This document shows positions 36,005-44,421 of a DNA stretch of 64,000 nt, piece after piece (position 1 is the first letter of the stretch; each line of letters opens with the position of its first letter). Under the pieces are notes generated by a model. That model was not told the origin of the DNA. It saw nothing but the letters and a program-made list of their open reading frames with translations, and did no database searches. The translations under genes were made by a program, and so were the position numbers. The DNA is taken from the NCBI RefSeq assembly GCF_022921075.1, contig NZ_CP095050.1, forward strand, positions 2,852,001 through 2,916,000, in the 5' to 3' direction. The DNA comes from Hymenobacter sp. 5317J-9. Its GTDB lineage: Bacteria; Bacteroidota; Bacteroidia; Cytophagales; Hymenobacteraceae.

Positions 36005-38401
36005 TTAGTGCGCGGCCAGGGTGGCCGGTTGTCCGGCCTGTATTTCGGCGAGAGCTTGCAGAAGTCGGGCGTTTTCGCTGGCGGTGCCCACGGTGAGGCG
36101 TAGGCAGTTGAAGCAACCGGGCTGGGTGGTGCGGTTGCGCACCACAATGCCGCGGGCACGCAGCTGGTCATAAATAGCCGTGGCATCGGAGGTGAAGCGA
36201 ACCAGCAGGAAATTGGCATCCGACGGGAAAACGTGTTCCACCAGCGCCAGGCTTGGCAACTGCTCGGCCAGATAAGCGCGCTCTTTCAGCAACTCAGCCT
36301 GCATGGCCTCCAGCCGGGGCGCAGCGGCCAGCGCGGCCAGTGCATGCTGCTGGGTGGCAGCGGAGATGTTGTAGGGCGGCTTTATTTTGTTTAGGTAGGC
36401 AATTAAAGCCGGCGCGGCGTAGGCCACTCCCAACCGCAAACCGGCAAGGCCCCAGGCTTTGGAGAACGTCTGGAGCACAACCAGGCGCGGAAATTCGGCC
36501 AGGCGCGTGGTCCAGCTCGGTGCCGACGAAAAATCGGCATAGGCTTCATCGACGATTACCAACCCGGGAAATGCCCGCAAAATGCGCTCCAAGGCATCCT
36601 GATGCAGCAGATTGCCGGTGGGGTTATTCGGCGAACACAGAAACACCATTTTCGCCTTCGAGCGGGCCAGCATTTCGACGGACGATTCCGGCAGCTGAAA
36701 GTCGGGCGTCAGCGGCAGGCGCTCCACGCGCACATCGTTGAGGTTGGCCGCGACTTCGTACATGCCGTAGGTGGGCGGACACACCACAATGGCGTCCTGC
36801 CCCGGCATGCAGGTGAGGCGCACCAGCAGGTCGATGGCTTCGTCGGAGCCGTTGCCCAGGAAAATATTGTCCGGCTGTACGCCTTTCAGGTGGGCCAGGT
36901 CGGCCTTGATGGCGCGCTGGTGCGGGTCGGGGTAGCGGTTAAATTTGTCCGGGCCCACCGAGCCCAGGCTGTTTTCGTTGGCATCCAGCATCACGGGCGC
37001 CATGCCTTCAAACTCATCGCGGGCCGAGGAATAGGGCTGCATCCGCTCGACGTTGGGCCGAATCAGGCCCGCGTAAGGGTTGGCGGAAGCGGGCACGGCA
37101 CCGGTTTCATCAGCGGCTATCGAAGTCAGCCGCAGGGAAACGGCGCGGGCGTGGGCCGCCAGGCCTTCGGCTTCGGCCATGGTTTCCACCACCGGCCCCA
37201 GGGCCTTTAAGCCTTGGGCCGAAAGCCGCTGGAACGTGATTTTCTTAACAAAAGAATCGAGCGACACCCCACTGTATTGGCGGGCATAGCCGCTGGTGGG
37301 CAACGTGTGGTTGGTACCCGAAGCATAGTCTCCCACCGCTTCGGGCGTGAGATGGCCCAGAAACACCGAGCCGGCGTTGGTGACCTGGCTGGCCAGCGCG
37401 TCGGCGTTGTCGGTAGCCAGAATGAGGTGCTCGGGTGCGTAGCGGTTGGAAAAAGCCAGCATGGCCTGGTCGTCGGGCAGCAGCACGGCCCGGCTATTTT
37501 CCAGCGCCTGCGCCGCCACGTCGCGCCGGGGTAAGGTGGCCAGCTGTCGTTCTACTTCGGCCTGCACACGCACGATGATTTCGACGCTGCTGCTGAGCAG
37601 TACCACCTGCGAATCGGGCCCGTGCTCAGCTTGCGACAATAAGTCGGCCGCGACGAACACCGGATTGGCGTTCGCGTCGGCAATGACTAACACCTCGGAG
37701 GGACCGGCCGGCATGTCGATGGCCACGCCGTACTCGGCAGCGGCCAACTGTTTGGCGGCCGTCACATACCGGTTACCCGGACCGAAAATCTTATCGACTG
37801 CGGGCACCGAGGCAGTGCCTAGCGCCATGGCGGCCACGGCCTGGGCACCGCCAGCTTTCACTACCGTATTGATGCCAAGCAACTGCGCGACATACAGAAT
37901 AACCGGGCTGATGGAGCCGTCGGGTTGGGGCGGGGTGCAGACCACCACTTCAGGGCAGCCGGCCAGCCGGGCCGGCACGCCCAGCATGAGCAAGGTGCTG
38001 AACAGCGGAGCTGAGCCGCCCGGCACATATAGCCCCACCCGCTGCACGGGCACCGCGCGACGCGAGCAGCTCACGCCGGGCATGGTTTCCAGGCGCAGTT
38101 CCGGCTCACGCTGAGCGGAGTGAAAGGCTTCAATGTTGGCCTTGGCCTGGCGAATGGCGGCCTGCAGCTCGGCCGGAACCTGCGCGGCAGCGGCCGCAAA
38201 CTCAGCCGGCGAAACCAGCAGGTCCGTCAGCTCGGCTTTATCAAGCTCGGACGCCAGGGCCAGCAGCGCGGCGTCGCCGTCGGCTTGCACGCTCTGAAAA
38301 ATGGCGCGCACGCGCTCGGCTACCTGCGGCGCTTCGGCAGCGGCCGGGCGCTGCAGCAGCGCGTCCCAGGTGCCGGAGTCGGGATAGGAATAGACTTGCA
38401 T
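36005..38401 (-). CDS. hisDC: Fused histidinol dehydrogenase / histidinol-phosphate aminotransferase
   Basis: A single 798-residue frame joins two enzymes. Residues 1 to about 430 are HisD: VGLYVPGGSAPLFSTLLMLG, GAQAVAAMALGT, KIFGPGNRYVTAAKQL, DMPAGPSEVLVIAD, LLSQAEHGPDSQ and RYAPEHL. After a Pro/Ala linker, residues from about 445 are HisC: LIRPNVERMQPYSSARDEFEG, NENSLGS, VFLCSPNNPTGN, VIVDEAYADF, the PLP-lysine block TFSKAWGLAGLRLG and a normal C-terminus. There is no stop and no internal Met at the junction (a GTG is present near 37097). The ATG is at 38401. The fusion joins steps that are near neighbours in the pathway but separated by the phosphatase. Confidence 0.93.
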   Translation of the reverse strand: MQVYSYPDSGTWDALLQRPAAAEAPQVAERVRAIFQSVQADGDAALLALASELDKAELTDLLVSPAEFAAAAAQVPAELQAAIRQAKANIEAFHSAQREPELRLETMPGVSCSRRAVPVQRVGLYVPGGSAPLFSTLLMLGVPARLAGCPEVVVCTPPQPDGSISPVILYVAQLLGINTVVKAGGAQAVAAMALGTASVPAVDKIFGPGNRYVTAAKQLAAAEYGVAIDMPAGPSEVLVIADANANPVFVAADLLSQAEHGPDSQVVLLSSSVEIIVRVQAEVERQLATLPRRDVAAQALENSRAVLLPDDQAMLAFSNRYAPEHLILATDNADALASQVTNAGSVFLGHLTPEAVGDYASGTNHTLPTSGYARQYSGVSLDSFVKKITFQRLSAQGLKALGPVVETMAEAEGLAAHARAVSLRLTSIAADETGAVPASANPYAGLIRPNVERMQPYSSARDEFEGMAPVMLDANENSLGSVGPDKFNRYPDPHQRAIKADLAHLKGVQPDNIFLGNGSDEAIDLLVRLTCMPGQDAIVVCPPTYGMYEVAANLNDVRVERLPLTPDFQLPESSVEMLARSKAKMVFLCSPNNPTGNLLHQDALERILRAFPGLVIVDEAYADFSSAPSWTTRLAEFPRLVVLQTFSKAWGLAGLRLGVAYAAPALIAYLNKIKPPYNISAATQQHALAALAAAPRLEAMQAELLKERAYLAEQLPSLALVEHVFPSDANFLLVRFTSDATAIYDQLRARGIVVRNRTTQPGCFNCLRLTVGTASENARLLQALAEIQAGQPATLAAH

Positions 38402-38406
38402 GGCGG

Positions 38407-39258
38407 CTAGGCTATCATTTTTTCGATGGGCAGCACCAGAATGCCTTCGGCGCCCACGGACTTCAGCTGGCTGGTGATGTGCCAGAACTCGTCTTCCTGC
38501 ACCACCGACTGCACCGACACCCAACCGGGCTCGGCAAGCGGCGTGACCGTGGGCGACTTAATGCCGGGCAGCAGGCGCCGAACTTCCTCCAGCGCGCTGA
38601 GGGGCGCATTCAACAAAATATACTTGCTGCGCTTGGCGCGGCGCACGGCCTGCATGCGGAAACGCAGCTGCTCCAACAACTCCGTTTGCTCCGGGCTGAG
38701 GTTGGGCTGGGCGATGAGCACGGCCTCGGAGCGAAACACGGTTTCGACTTCGCGCAGGCCGTTGCCGAGCAAGGTAGAGCCGCTGCTCACAATGTCGCAG
38801 ATGGCCTCGGCCAGACCGATGCTGGGCGCGATTTCCACCGAGCCGCTGATGGTGTGCAGGTTGGCCTGCACCCCCTGCCCGGCCAGGTAGCGGCCGAGGA
38901 TGTTGGGGTACGAGGTGGCGATGTTCTTGCCCTGCAGGGCGGCCACAGAAGCGTATGCATCGGCGCGGGGCACGGCCAGGCTGAGGCGGCACTTGCTGAA
39001 GCCCAGCGTTTCAACTTCGAGGTCGGGAAAGCCGGCTTCGACCAACACGTTCTGGCCCACGATGCCGAGGTCGGCCACGCCGTCCTGCACGTAGCCGGGA
39101 ATGTCGTCGTCGCGCAAAAACAGGATTTCGAGCGGGAAGTTGGTGGCTTCGGTCTTGAGTTTATACGAGCTGCTGATGAAGCTGATGCCGCATTCACGGA
39201 TGAGCGCGAGGGAGTCCTCGCTCAGGCGGCCGGACTTTTGAATGGCTAAACGTAGCAT
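38407..39258 (-). CDS. hisG: ATP phosphoribosyltransferase (long form)
   Basis: A 283-residue first enzyme of histidine synthesis, joining ATP and PRPP. MLRLAIQKSGRLSEDSLALI, VADLGIVGQNVLVE, CRLSLAVP, IATSYPNILGRYLA, ISGSVEIAPSIGLAEAICDIVSSGSTL and the C-terminal ACT-like regulatory domain (SVQSVVQEDEFWHITSQLK) show the long, feedback-inhibited form that does not need HisZ. It is the first structural gene of the operon, five bases before hisDC, and follows a 280-nt attenuator leader. Confidence 0.96.
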   Translation of the reverse strand: MLRLAIQKSGRLSEDSLALIRECGISFISSSYKLKTEATNFPLEILFLRDDDIPGYVQDGVADLGIVGQNVLVEAGFPDLEVETLGFSKCRLSLAVPRADAYASVAALQGKNIATSYPNILGRYLAGQGVQANLHTISGSVEIAPSIGLAEAICDIVSSGSTLLGNGLREVETVFRSEAVLIAQPNLSPEQTELLEQLRFRMQAVRRAKRSKYILLNAPLSALEEVRRLLPGIKSPTVTPLAEPGWVSVQSVVQEDEFWHITSQLKSVGAEGILVLPIEKMIA

Positions 39259-39349
39259 GAAGGAAGGGGGCGGGCGGTGCCGGCAAGGGGCACGTCGTGG
39301 TTCTTACTCCGGCACAACCGGTTTGGATGCAGAACCTCCCGAAAAATGA

Positions 39350-39401
39350 AGAAAAAGCCCGGTGCTGGCTCGCCCCGGTGCGCGGTGGCGGAGGCACGGG
39401 C
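39350..39401 (-). terminator. Attenuator terminator hairpin in the his leader
   Basis: On the minus strand GCCCGTGC (39394-39401) can pair with GCACCGGGC (39357-39366, one bulge), followed by TTTTTCTTCATTTTT. It precedes hisG by about 90 bases and follows the leader peptide stop. A second upstream segment GCCGGGTGCT can pair with AGCACCGGGC as an alternative. Confidence 0.7.
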
Positions 39402-39402
39402 G

Positions 39403-39426
39403 GCCGGTGCTAGCCTAGCACCCGGC
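39403..39426 (-). promoter_or_regulatory. Hairpin overlapping the leader peptide stop codon
   Basis: GCCGGGTGCTA and TAGCACCGGC pair around GGC on the minus strand, with one bulged G. The stop codon of the leader peptide is inside the 5' arm, so a ribosome on the leader would melt it. It is adjacent to the attenuator terminator and is the best candidate for the alternative structure. Confidence 0.65.
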
Positions 39427-39537
39427 GCACAGCCCGGCCCCCCACAGATGGTGGTGATGGCCGTGTACCCCTACAGCTGCGCCAACCGCCACAGCGGTGA
39501 GCGAAGAGATGAAGAAAGGGGCGTTCGTGGCATTCAT
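39415..39537 (-). CDS. Histidine operon leader peptide
   Basis: A 40-codon open frame between the his promoter and hisG. After an N-terminal part (MNATNAPFFISSLTAVAVGA) it reaches the run HGHHHH at codons 25-30 (39448-39465), five His in six codons, then ends LWGAGLCAGC. This is the expected form of an attenuation leader: ribosome stalling at the His run when charged tRNA-His is scarce would alter folding of the RNA downstream, where a hairpin and a T-run terminator lie. The peptide is not expected to have a function of its own. The start is the ATG at 39537. Confidence 0.85.
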   Translation of the reverse strand: MNATNAPFFISSLTAVAVGAAVGVHGHHHHLWGAGLCAGC

Positions 39538-39545
39538 TGTGGGCG

Positions 39546-39575
39546 CAAAGGTAAGGCTATTTGCCAAACTGGCAA
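39546..39575 (-). promoter_or_regulatory. Promoter of the his operon
   Basis: On the minus strand TTG (39573-39575), a 19-base spacer and TACCTTTG (39546-39553) match the Bacteroidota -33/-7 consensus. Transcription would start near 39540, within a few bases of the leader peptide ATG at 39537. Confidence 0.7.
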
Positions 39576-39665
39576 GCATTAGCAACTCTTAGCTCACAAT
39601 TCCGCACTCTTCGGGCTCAAAAGCTGCCAAGTAGACAACGCATTACAGCCTACGCGGAGCGCCAA

Positions 39666-42221
39666 TTAAAAGCGCGCCACGACGCGCAGGTTCACTAGGC
39701 GCTGCGAAAGGTAGCTGGGCACGGAGTAAGTTACGCCGTTCACGTCCTGCAGGTAGTTGTAGCCGGCCACGTTGTTGGCCGCAAACACGTTCAGAATTTC
39801 CAGGCCCAGCCACAGGCTTTCAAAATCGTAGAAATGGGCCTTGGGAGCGTTGTTATTTTTCAGGCCCACCACTTTGGAGAAACCCAAATCAACGCGGCGG
39901 TAAATGGTGGTCAGGGCATCGGTGCCGCGCAAATCGGGCTGGTTGGGCGGGCTGAACGGCAGGCCCGTGCCCAGCACGAGGTTCACGTAGCCGCGCACGG
40001 AGGGATTGTTGGGCAAATGGTCCTGGAAAAAAACGCCCAGGTTTAGGCGCTGGTCCTGGGGGCGGCGGATGTAGCCTTTGGGCTCCCGGCCAATTTTCTT
40101 GCCGTTGGCATCCACCACATTGGCCGAGTCGCCGGCCACGTTCTCCCGCGTGGTGAGCACGCCGAGGCTAAACCACGACTCGGCGCCGCGCACAAACTCC
40201 CCGCTCAGGCGGGCGTCGAAGCCGGCGGCGTAGGCGCGGGCGCTGTTTTTGGCAAAATAGCGCAGCCGCACGTTGTCGATGTCGTAGGGCACCACGTCGG
40301 TTAGATACTTGTAGTACGCCTCGCCCGTGAACTTAAACGGCCGCCCAAACTGCTGAAACGTGATTTCCTTGCCCACAATGAAGTGGTACGACTTCTGAGC
40401 CCGCAATTCGGGGTTGAGGTAAGCCTGCTGCACGCCCTGGGCAATGGTGGTCTGGTCGCGCAGCTCGCGGTAAAATGGCGGCTGGTAGTACACGCCCACG
40501 GCCGCCTTAAAGGAACGATTGGGATGCAGGCGGCTGATTTGCGAGTACTGCACCCGCGGGCTCACCACCAGTTGGCCGTTGGTGGTCCAGTAATGCACGC
40601 GGGCCCCATAAGTGAGCGTGCGCAGCGTGTCAAGGCTCCAGGTGTCCTGCACGAAGCCCTGCGAGCGGGTGCTGAGCAGGCTCAGGTCGGAGCGCAGACG
40701 GAGGCGGCGCGCGTCGGGCACGTAGTCGGCCGAGTCGGCAAAGCTGTACTCGTCCAGGGTGTCGCTGATTTTCTCGCGGCCGATTTTGGCGCCCCAGCGC
40801 ACCGTGTGATTGGGGGCCGCGTTCCAGCGACCTCGGGTTTCAGTCGTAAAAATCTGGGCATCGAGGAAGTTGCGGGAATGCTTGAACTGCGAGCCGATGT
40901 CGCGCTGCCGCACGGCCTGGTTGAACTCCGGCGACTTGGGGTCGCGGTTGATGGCGGCAAAGGTGTAGGCGGCCTCCACGTCCCGCAGCTCGGACTCGCG
41001 CGAAAACAAAGCCGAGCCCAACAGCTCCATTTGCAGGCGCGAAGAGAAGTCGTGCTTCAGGTTGAGCCCACTCTGGTACGTGTCGAACTGCATGCGCTCC
41101 CGGCCGTCATAGGCGATGAACACCCGCGTCAACTGGTTCGGACCGGTAGAAAAAGTAGCCTCCCCGGTTTCGGGCGAAAAGCGGTAGTCGTTGTGCGCCA
41201 CCACCCCGAGCAGGCCCAGCGAGGTGCGCTGCATGTCGTCTTTCTTGCCCAAGCCGATGGTAACCAGTGCCTGCGCATCGTAAAACGTGGGGTTGTAGCC
41301 GCCCTGCGACTGCTTGAGCGACCGCAGCACGTACTGCGCGTTTTTGTAGCGCACGCCCGCCAGATAGCTCACGCGGCCGTTGGCGGAGCGCGCCTCGGCG
41401 TGGGCCGCGCCGCCCACCAGGCTGGCGGTGAGCGAGGCGGCAAATTTTTCCGGCGTTTTGTAGTCCACGCTCAGCACCGAGGCCAGCTTGTCGCCGTACT
41501 TGGGCTGCCAGCCGCCGCTGCTGAACTCCACCTGTTTCACTAGGTCGGGGTTGATGAAGCTCAAGCCCTCCTGCTGGGCCGAGGTCACCAGAAACGGCCG
41601 GTAAATCTCGAAGCCGTTGACGTACACCAGGTTTTCGTCGTAATTGCCCCCACGCACGCTATAGGTGCTGCTCAGCTCGCTGTTGGAAACGACACCCGGC
41701 AGCGTTTTCAGAATGGCGTTAAAATCGCCAAACGGCGAAGGCAAGTCCTTGGCCTGCCGCGGGTCGATGTGCGTGATACTGACCTGTTCGCGGGTATCGG
41801 CCTGCTCCGAGCGCGCGGTCACTTTCACGGCGCTCAGGGCCTTGGTGTCGAGCCGCATGGTCAGCGTGAGGGGCTTGGCGGCGTCGGCCGGCAGGCGCAA
41901 GGGGATGCGCAAGGGCAGATAGCCCAGCCGGCGCACCACCAAAAAGGTATTCTGCCCGCCTTCGCGCACGCGCACCGTCAGCGTGAAATTGCCCTCGGGC
42001 GTGGTATTGGCGCCACCCGGCAAGCCCTCCACTCCCACCGCCGCCAGCTCCAGCGGCTGGCCGCTGGCGTCGCGCAGCGTGCCGGTCAGCGTTACGGAGG
42101 TGGCCGCCGGCGCGGGCGTAGCGGCCGGCGTTTGCCCCGAGGCCATTGGGCTTGCCACCACTATCAACATCACCCCGCAAGCCGAAGCCCGGGCCACCAA
42201 GGCGCGGCGAAATTTCCTCAT
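39666..42221 (-). CDS. TonB-dependent receptor with N-terminal carboxypeptidase-like domain
   Basis: An 851-residue outer-membrane receptor. The signal peptide (MRKFRRALVARASACGVMLI, cleavage near ASGQT) is followed by a carboxypeptidase-regulatory-like domain at about 40-125 (VTLTGTLRDASGQPLELA), a plug domain (LPSPFGDFNAILKTLPGVV, YSVRGGNYDENLVYVNGFEI) and a long beta-barrel ending in VNLRVVARF. It is not an obvious SusC, and no SusD follows. The substrate is not evident. The ATG at 42221 begins the signal peptide. It lies 60 bases after rpe on the same strand. Confidence 0.9.
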   Translation of the reverse strand: MRKFRRALVARASACGVMLIVVASPMASGQTPAATPAPAATSVTLTGTLRDASGQPLELAAVGVEGLPGGANTTPEGNFTLTVRVREGGQNTFLVVRRLGYLPLRIPLRLPADAAKPLTLTMRLDTKALSAVKVTARSEQADTREQVSITHIDPRQAKDLPSPFGDFNAILKTLPGVVSNSELSSTYSVRGGNYDENLVYVNGFEIYRPFLVTSAQQEGLSFINPDLVKQVEFSSGGWQPKYGDKLASVLSVDYKTPEKFAASLTASLVGGAAHAEARSANGRVSYLAGVRYKNAQYVLRSLKQSQGGYNPTFYDAQALVTIGLGKKDDMQRTSLGLLGVVAHNDYRFSPETGEATFSTGPNQLTRVFIAYDGRERMQFDTYQSGLNLKHDFSSRLQMELLGSALFSRESELRDVEAAYTFAAINRDPKSPEFNQAVRQRDIGSQFKHSRNFLDAQIFTTETRGRWNAAPNHTVRWGAKIGREKISDTLDEYSFADSADYVPDARRLRLRSDLSLLSTRSQGFVQDTWSLDTLRTLTYGARVHYWTTNGQLVVSPRVQYSQISRLHPNRSFKAAVGVYYQPPFYRELRDQTTIAQGVQQAYLNPELRAQKSYHFIVGKEITFQQFGRPFKFTGEAYYKYLTDVVPYDIDNVRLRYFAKNSARAYAAGFDARLSGEFVRGAESWFSLGVLTTRENVAGDSANVVDANGKKIGREPKGYIRRPQDQRLNLGVFFQDHLPNNPSVRGYVNLVLGTGLPFSPPNQPDLRGTDALTTIYRRVDLGFSKVVGLKNNNAPKAHFYDFESLWLGLEILNVFAANNVAGYNYLQDVNGVTYSVPSYLSQRLVNLRVVARF

Positions 42222-42280
42222 GAATGAACGGCGGGAGTAGAAACGGAGGGCATGGACTGGGAAACGCACGGCAGCACCCG

Positions 42281-43000
42281 CTATTGTTTACGGCGGCCGC
42301 CCTCGGCCTCATCCGCCAGCACCAGGCCATTCAAATGCTCGCGCAGGTTGGCCAGGGCCGCCACCGGGCCGCCGTGCGCGCTGAATACAAAATTGCCGGC
42401 CACCAGCACATCGGCGCCGGCTTCCACCAGCGGGCCGGCGTTGGAGATATTCACACCGCCGTCCACTTCAATCAGGGCTTCCGAACCGCAATCCACCAGC
42501 AATTCCTTCAGCATGGCCACCTTTTTCAGGGTGTTCGGAATGAAGGCCTGCCCGCCAAAGCCGGGGTTCACCGACATCACCAGCACCACGTCGAGGTCGG
42601 CGGCGATGTCTTCCAGCAGCGCCACGGGCGTGTGCGGGTTCAGGGCCACACCGGCGCGGCAGCCCAGCTGCTTGATTTGCTGCACCACGCGGTGCAGGTG
42701 CGGGCAAGCCTCGTAGTGCACCGTGATGCCGGCCGCGCCGGCGTCGCGAAACGCAGCCAGGTAGTGCTGGGGCTCTTCTATCATCAAATGCACGTCGATG
42801 GGCTGCTTGGCGTAGCGGGCCACGGCCTGCAGCACCGGCAAACCAAAAGAGATGTTGGGCACAAAACGGCCGTCCATCACATCGAAGTGCAGCCAGTCGG
42901 CGGCGCTGGACGCCAGCCGCTCGGTTTCGGCTTGCAGGTTGGCCAAATCGGCAGCCAGAAAGGACGGAGCCAGCAACGGGGCTCGGCGGGAAGAGTTCAT
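42281..43000 (-). CDS. rpe: Ribulose-phosphate 3-epimerase
   Basis: A 239-residue TIM-barrel enzyme of the pentose phosphate pathway that interconverts ribulose 5-phosphate and xylulose 5-phosphate. APSFLAADLANL, WLHFDVMDGRFVPNISFG (metal His/Asp), PIDVHLMIEEPQHYL, SVNPGFGGQAFIP and IEVDGGVNISNAGPLVEAGAD are the family signatures. The ATG at 43000 is preferred; the frame runs further upstream but through a promoter region. It is divergent from the TrpF-like gene. Confidence 0.95.
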   Translation of the reverse strand: MNSSRRAPLLAPSFLAADLANLQAETERLASSAADWLHFDVMDGRFVPNISFGLPVLQAVARYAKQPIDVHLMIEEPQHYLAAFRDAGAAGITVHYEACPHLHRVVQQIKQLGCRAGVALNPHTPVALLEDIAADLDVVLVMSVNPGFGGQAFIPNTLKKVAMLKELLVDCGSEALIEVDGGVNISNAGPLVEAGADVLVAGNFVFSAHGGPVAALANLREHLNGLVLADEAEGGRRKQ

Positions 43001-43005
43001 GGTGG

Positions 43006-43067
43006 CGAAGATACAGCCGCCCGGCGCTCCCCTGACAAGGCGGGGCGCCGGGCGGCCCCTACTTTTG
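43006..43067. promoter_or_regulatory. Divergent promoters with a strong dyad between rpe and the TrpF-like gene
   Basis: A minus-strand -7 box TATCTTCG (43006-43013) and a plus-strand TACTTTTG (43060-43067) flank an inverted repeat: GCCGCCCGGCG (43016-43026) and CGCCGGGCGGC (43046-43056), extended by CCCC/GGGG. The dyad fills the spacer of both promoters. Confidence 0.5.
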
Positions 43068-43137
43068 CGGCCTGCAATCCGTTTGACCTCACCCGGCCCG
43101 GCTGCCTTTGGGCGCCGGGCCACCACCGCTGTTTCCC

Positions 43138-43734
43138 TTGGCTCACCTCGTTCCCCTCCTCATTCGCGGCATCAACAACCTGTCCGACGCGCGATATTGC
43201 GCCGGCATGGGCGCCGACAAGCTCACCTTCGTGCTCGACCCCTCACTGCCCGGCGCGCTCGACACCCGCGCCGTGAAAGAACTGGCCGGCTGGGTGGCTG
43301 GCGTGGAGCTGATAGGAGAATTTGACCAGCTGAGCGCGGCCGAAATCAATGCTGTGGCCGCCGACTGCGCCCTCGACGCCGTACTGCTCCGCCGCCCGCG
43401 CATCGAAGCCGAGCTGGCCGAAATTGCCCCGCCCGTGTACGTGGAGCTGCCCGCCGGCGCCACCGGGCAGGCCACTGATTTCTCCGCTGCGCCTATTGGT
43501 TGGGTGATTGAGCTGGAAGCAGCAGGCCAAACGCTAGATACTTCTACCCTACGCGAAATCGCGCAGCAACGGCCCTTGTGGCTGGGTCCGGGCCTCAACC
43601 CGACCCTTGCCCACGACCTGGCCACGCACCTCCCGCTGGCTGGCCTCAGCTTCCCGTCGGGCGATGAAGTGAAGCCCGGCCTGCGCGACTTCGACCAATT
43701 GGAAGCCGTGTTTGAGGCGCTGGAGCAGGACTAG
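43138..43734 (+). CDS. TrpF-like (phosphoribosylanthranilate isomerase-like) barrel protein
   Basis: A 198-residue (beta/alpha)8-type protein. LLIRGINNLSDARYCAGMGAD at the N-terminus and FPSGDEVKPGLRDFDQLEAVFEAL at the C-terminus match the TrpF fold (compare KICGIT and the phosphate-binding end). The catalytic Cys of the usual KICG motif is replaced (LIRG), and the expected second-half Asp is not obvious. It may therefore not be an active tryptophan enzyme. No other trp gene is nearby. The start is uncertain: TTG at 43138 or TTG at 43108. It overlaps the convergent trmB stop by four bases. Confidence 0.7.
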   Translation: MAHLVPLLIRGINNLSDARYCAGMGADKLTFVLDPSLPGALDTRAVKELAGWVAGVELIGEFDQLSAAEINAVAADCALDAVLLRRPRIEAELAEIAPPVYVELPAGATGQATDFSAAPIGWVIELEAAGQTLDTSTLREIAQQRPLWLGPGLNPTLAHDLATHLPLAGLSFPSGDEVKPGLRDFDQLEAVFEALEQD

Positions 43735-44396
43735 CTCAGCCGGAACTGCACGTACTTGATGGGCACGCCCACGGCCCGGTACTTGCCCTCAAAATTGGTT
43801 TGGATGGCCTGGGCTTCGGTGAACTCTGCCCCCGTCTCGGCATACAGGTCGCGGGTGAAGCGCTCAACCTGCGCGCCCGGCCGGGCCGCCAGGGTTTCTA
43901 GCGTGTATTCAAACAGGCCCTCATTGTCGGTTTTTAGGTGCAGCAAGCCGTTGGGCGCCAACAGTTGCTGGTAGAGGTCGAGGAAGCGCGGCGAGGTGAG
44001 GCGGCGCTTGATGTCGCGGTCACGCGGCCGCGGGTCCGGAAACGTAATCCAGATTTCGGCCAGCTCGCCGGCGCCAAACTGGGCAGCCAGCGCTTCGGCC
44101 CGCATGCGCACAAAGCCCACGTTGGTCAGGCCCATTTCGGCGGCGCGGGTGCTGCCCCGCCAGATGCGTTCCCCTTTGATATCAAGGCCCAGAAAATTGC
44201 GCTCGGGGTAGCGTTGCGCCAGGCCCACGGTGTATTCGCCTTTGCCACAGCCTACTTCCAGCGTGAGTGGGTGCGGCGCCGCAAAGAAATCGGTGCGCCA
44301 GCGGCCGCCCAGCTGCTCGTATTCCGGCTTGCCCGGCTCAATGATGTCTGGACGGGTGGCGTTGTCGTTGAAACGCTGCAGTTTAACGCGAGGCAA
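43731..44396 (-). CDS. trmB: tRNA (guanosine(46)-N7)-methyltransferase
   Basis: A 221-residue SAM-dependent enzyme that methylates G46 in the variable loop of tRNAs. PLTLEVGCGKGEYTVGLAQ is the SAM-binding motif; FLGLDIKGERIWRGS, EIWITFPDPRPRD and KRRLTSPRFLDLYQQLL are the TrmB signatures, and EFTEAQAIQTNFEGKY lies near the end. The start is TTG at 44396 (PRVKLQRFND). It follows folC by 25 bases on the same strand. Confidence 0.94.
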   Translation of the reverse strand: MPRVKLQRFNDNATRPDIIEPGKPEYEQLGGRWRTDFFAAPHPLTLEVGCGKGEYTVGLAQRYPERNFLGLDIKGERIWRGSTRAAEMGLTNVGFVRMRAEALAAQFGAGELAEIWITFPDPRPRDRDIKRRLTSPRFLDLYQQLLAPNGLLHLKTDNEGLFEYTLETLAARPGAQVERFTRDLYAETGAEFTEAQAIQTNFEGKYRAVGVPIKYVQFRLS

Positions 44397-44421
44397 ATCG
44401 TAAGAATTAAGTAGTTAAAAA

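Noticed and set aside
39259..39540. Riboswitch or T-box as an explanation for the his leader
   Set aside because: No known aptamer core was recognised, and a His-codon run with paired hairpins explains it better.
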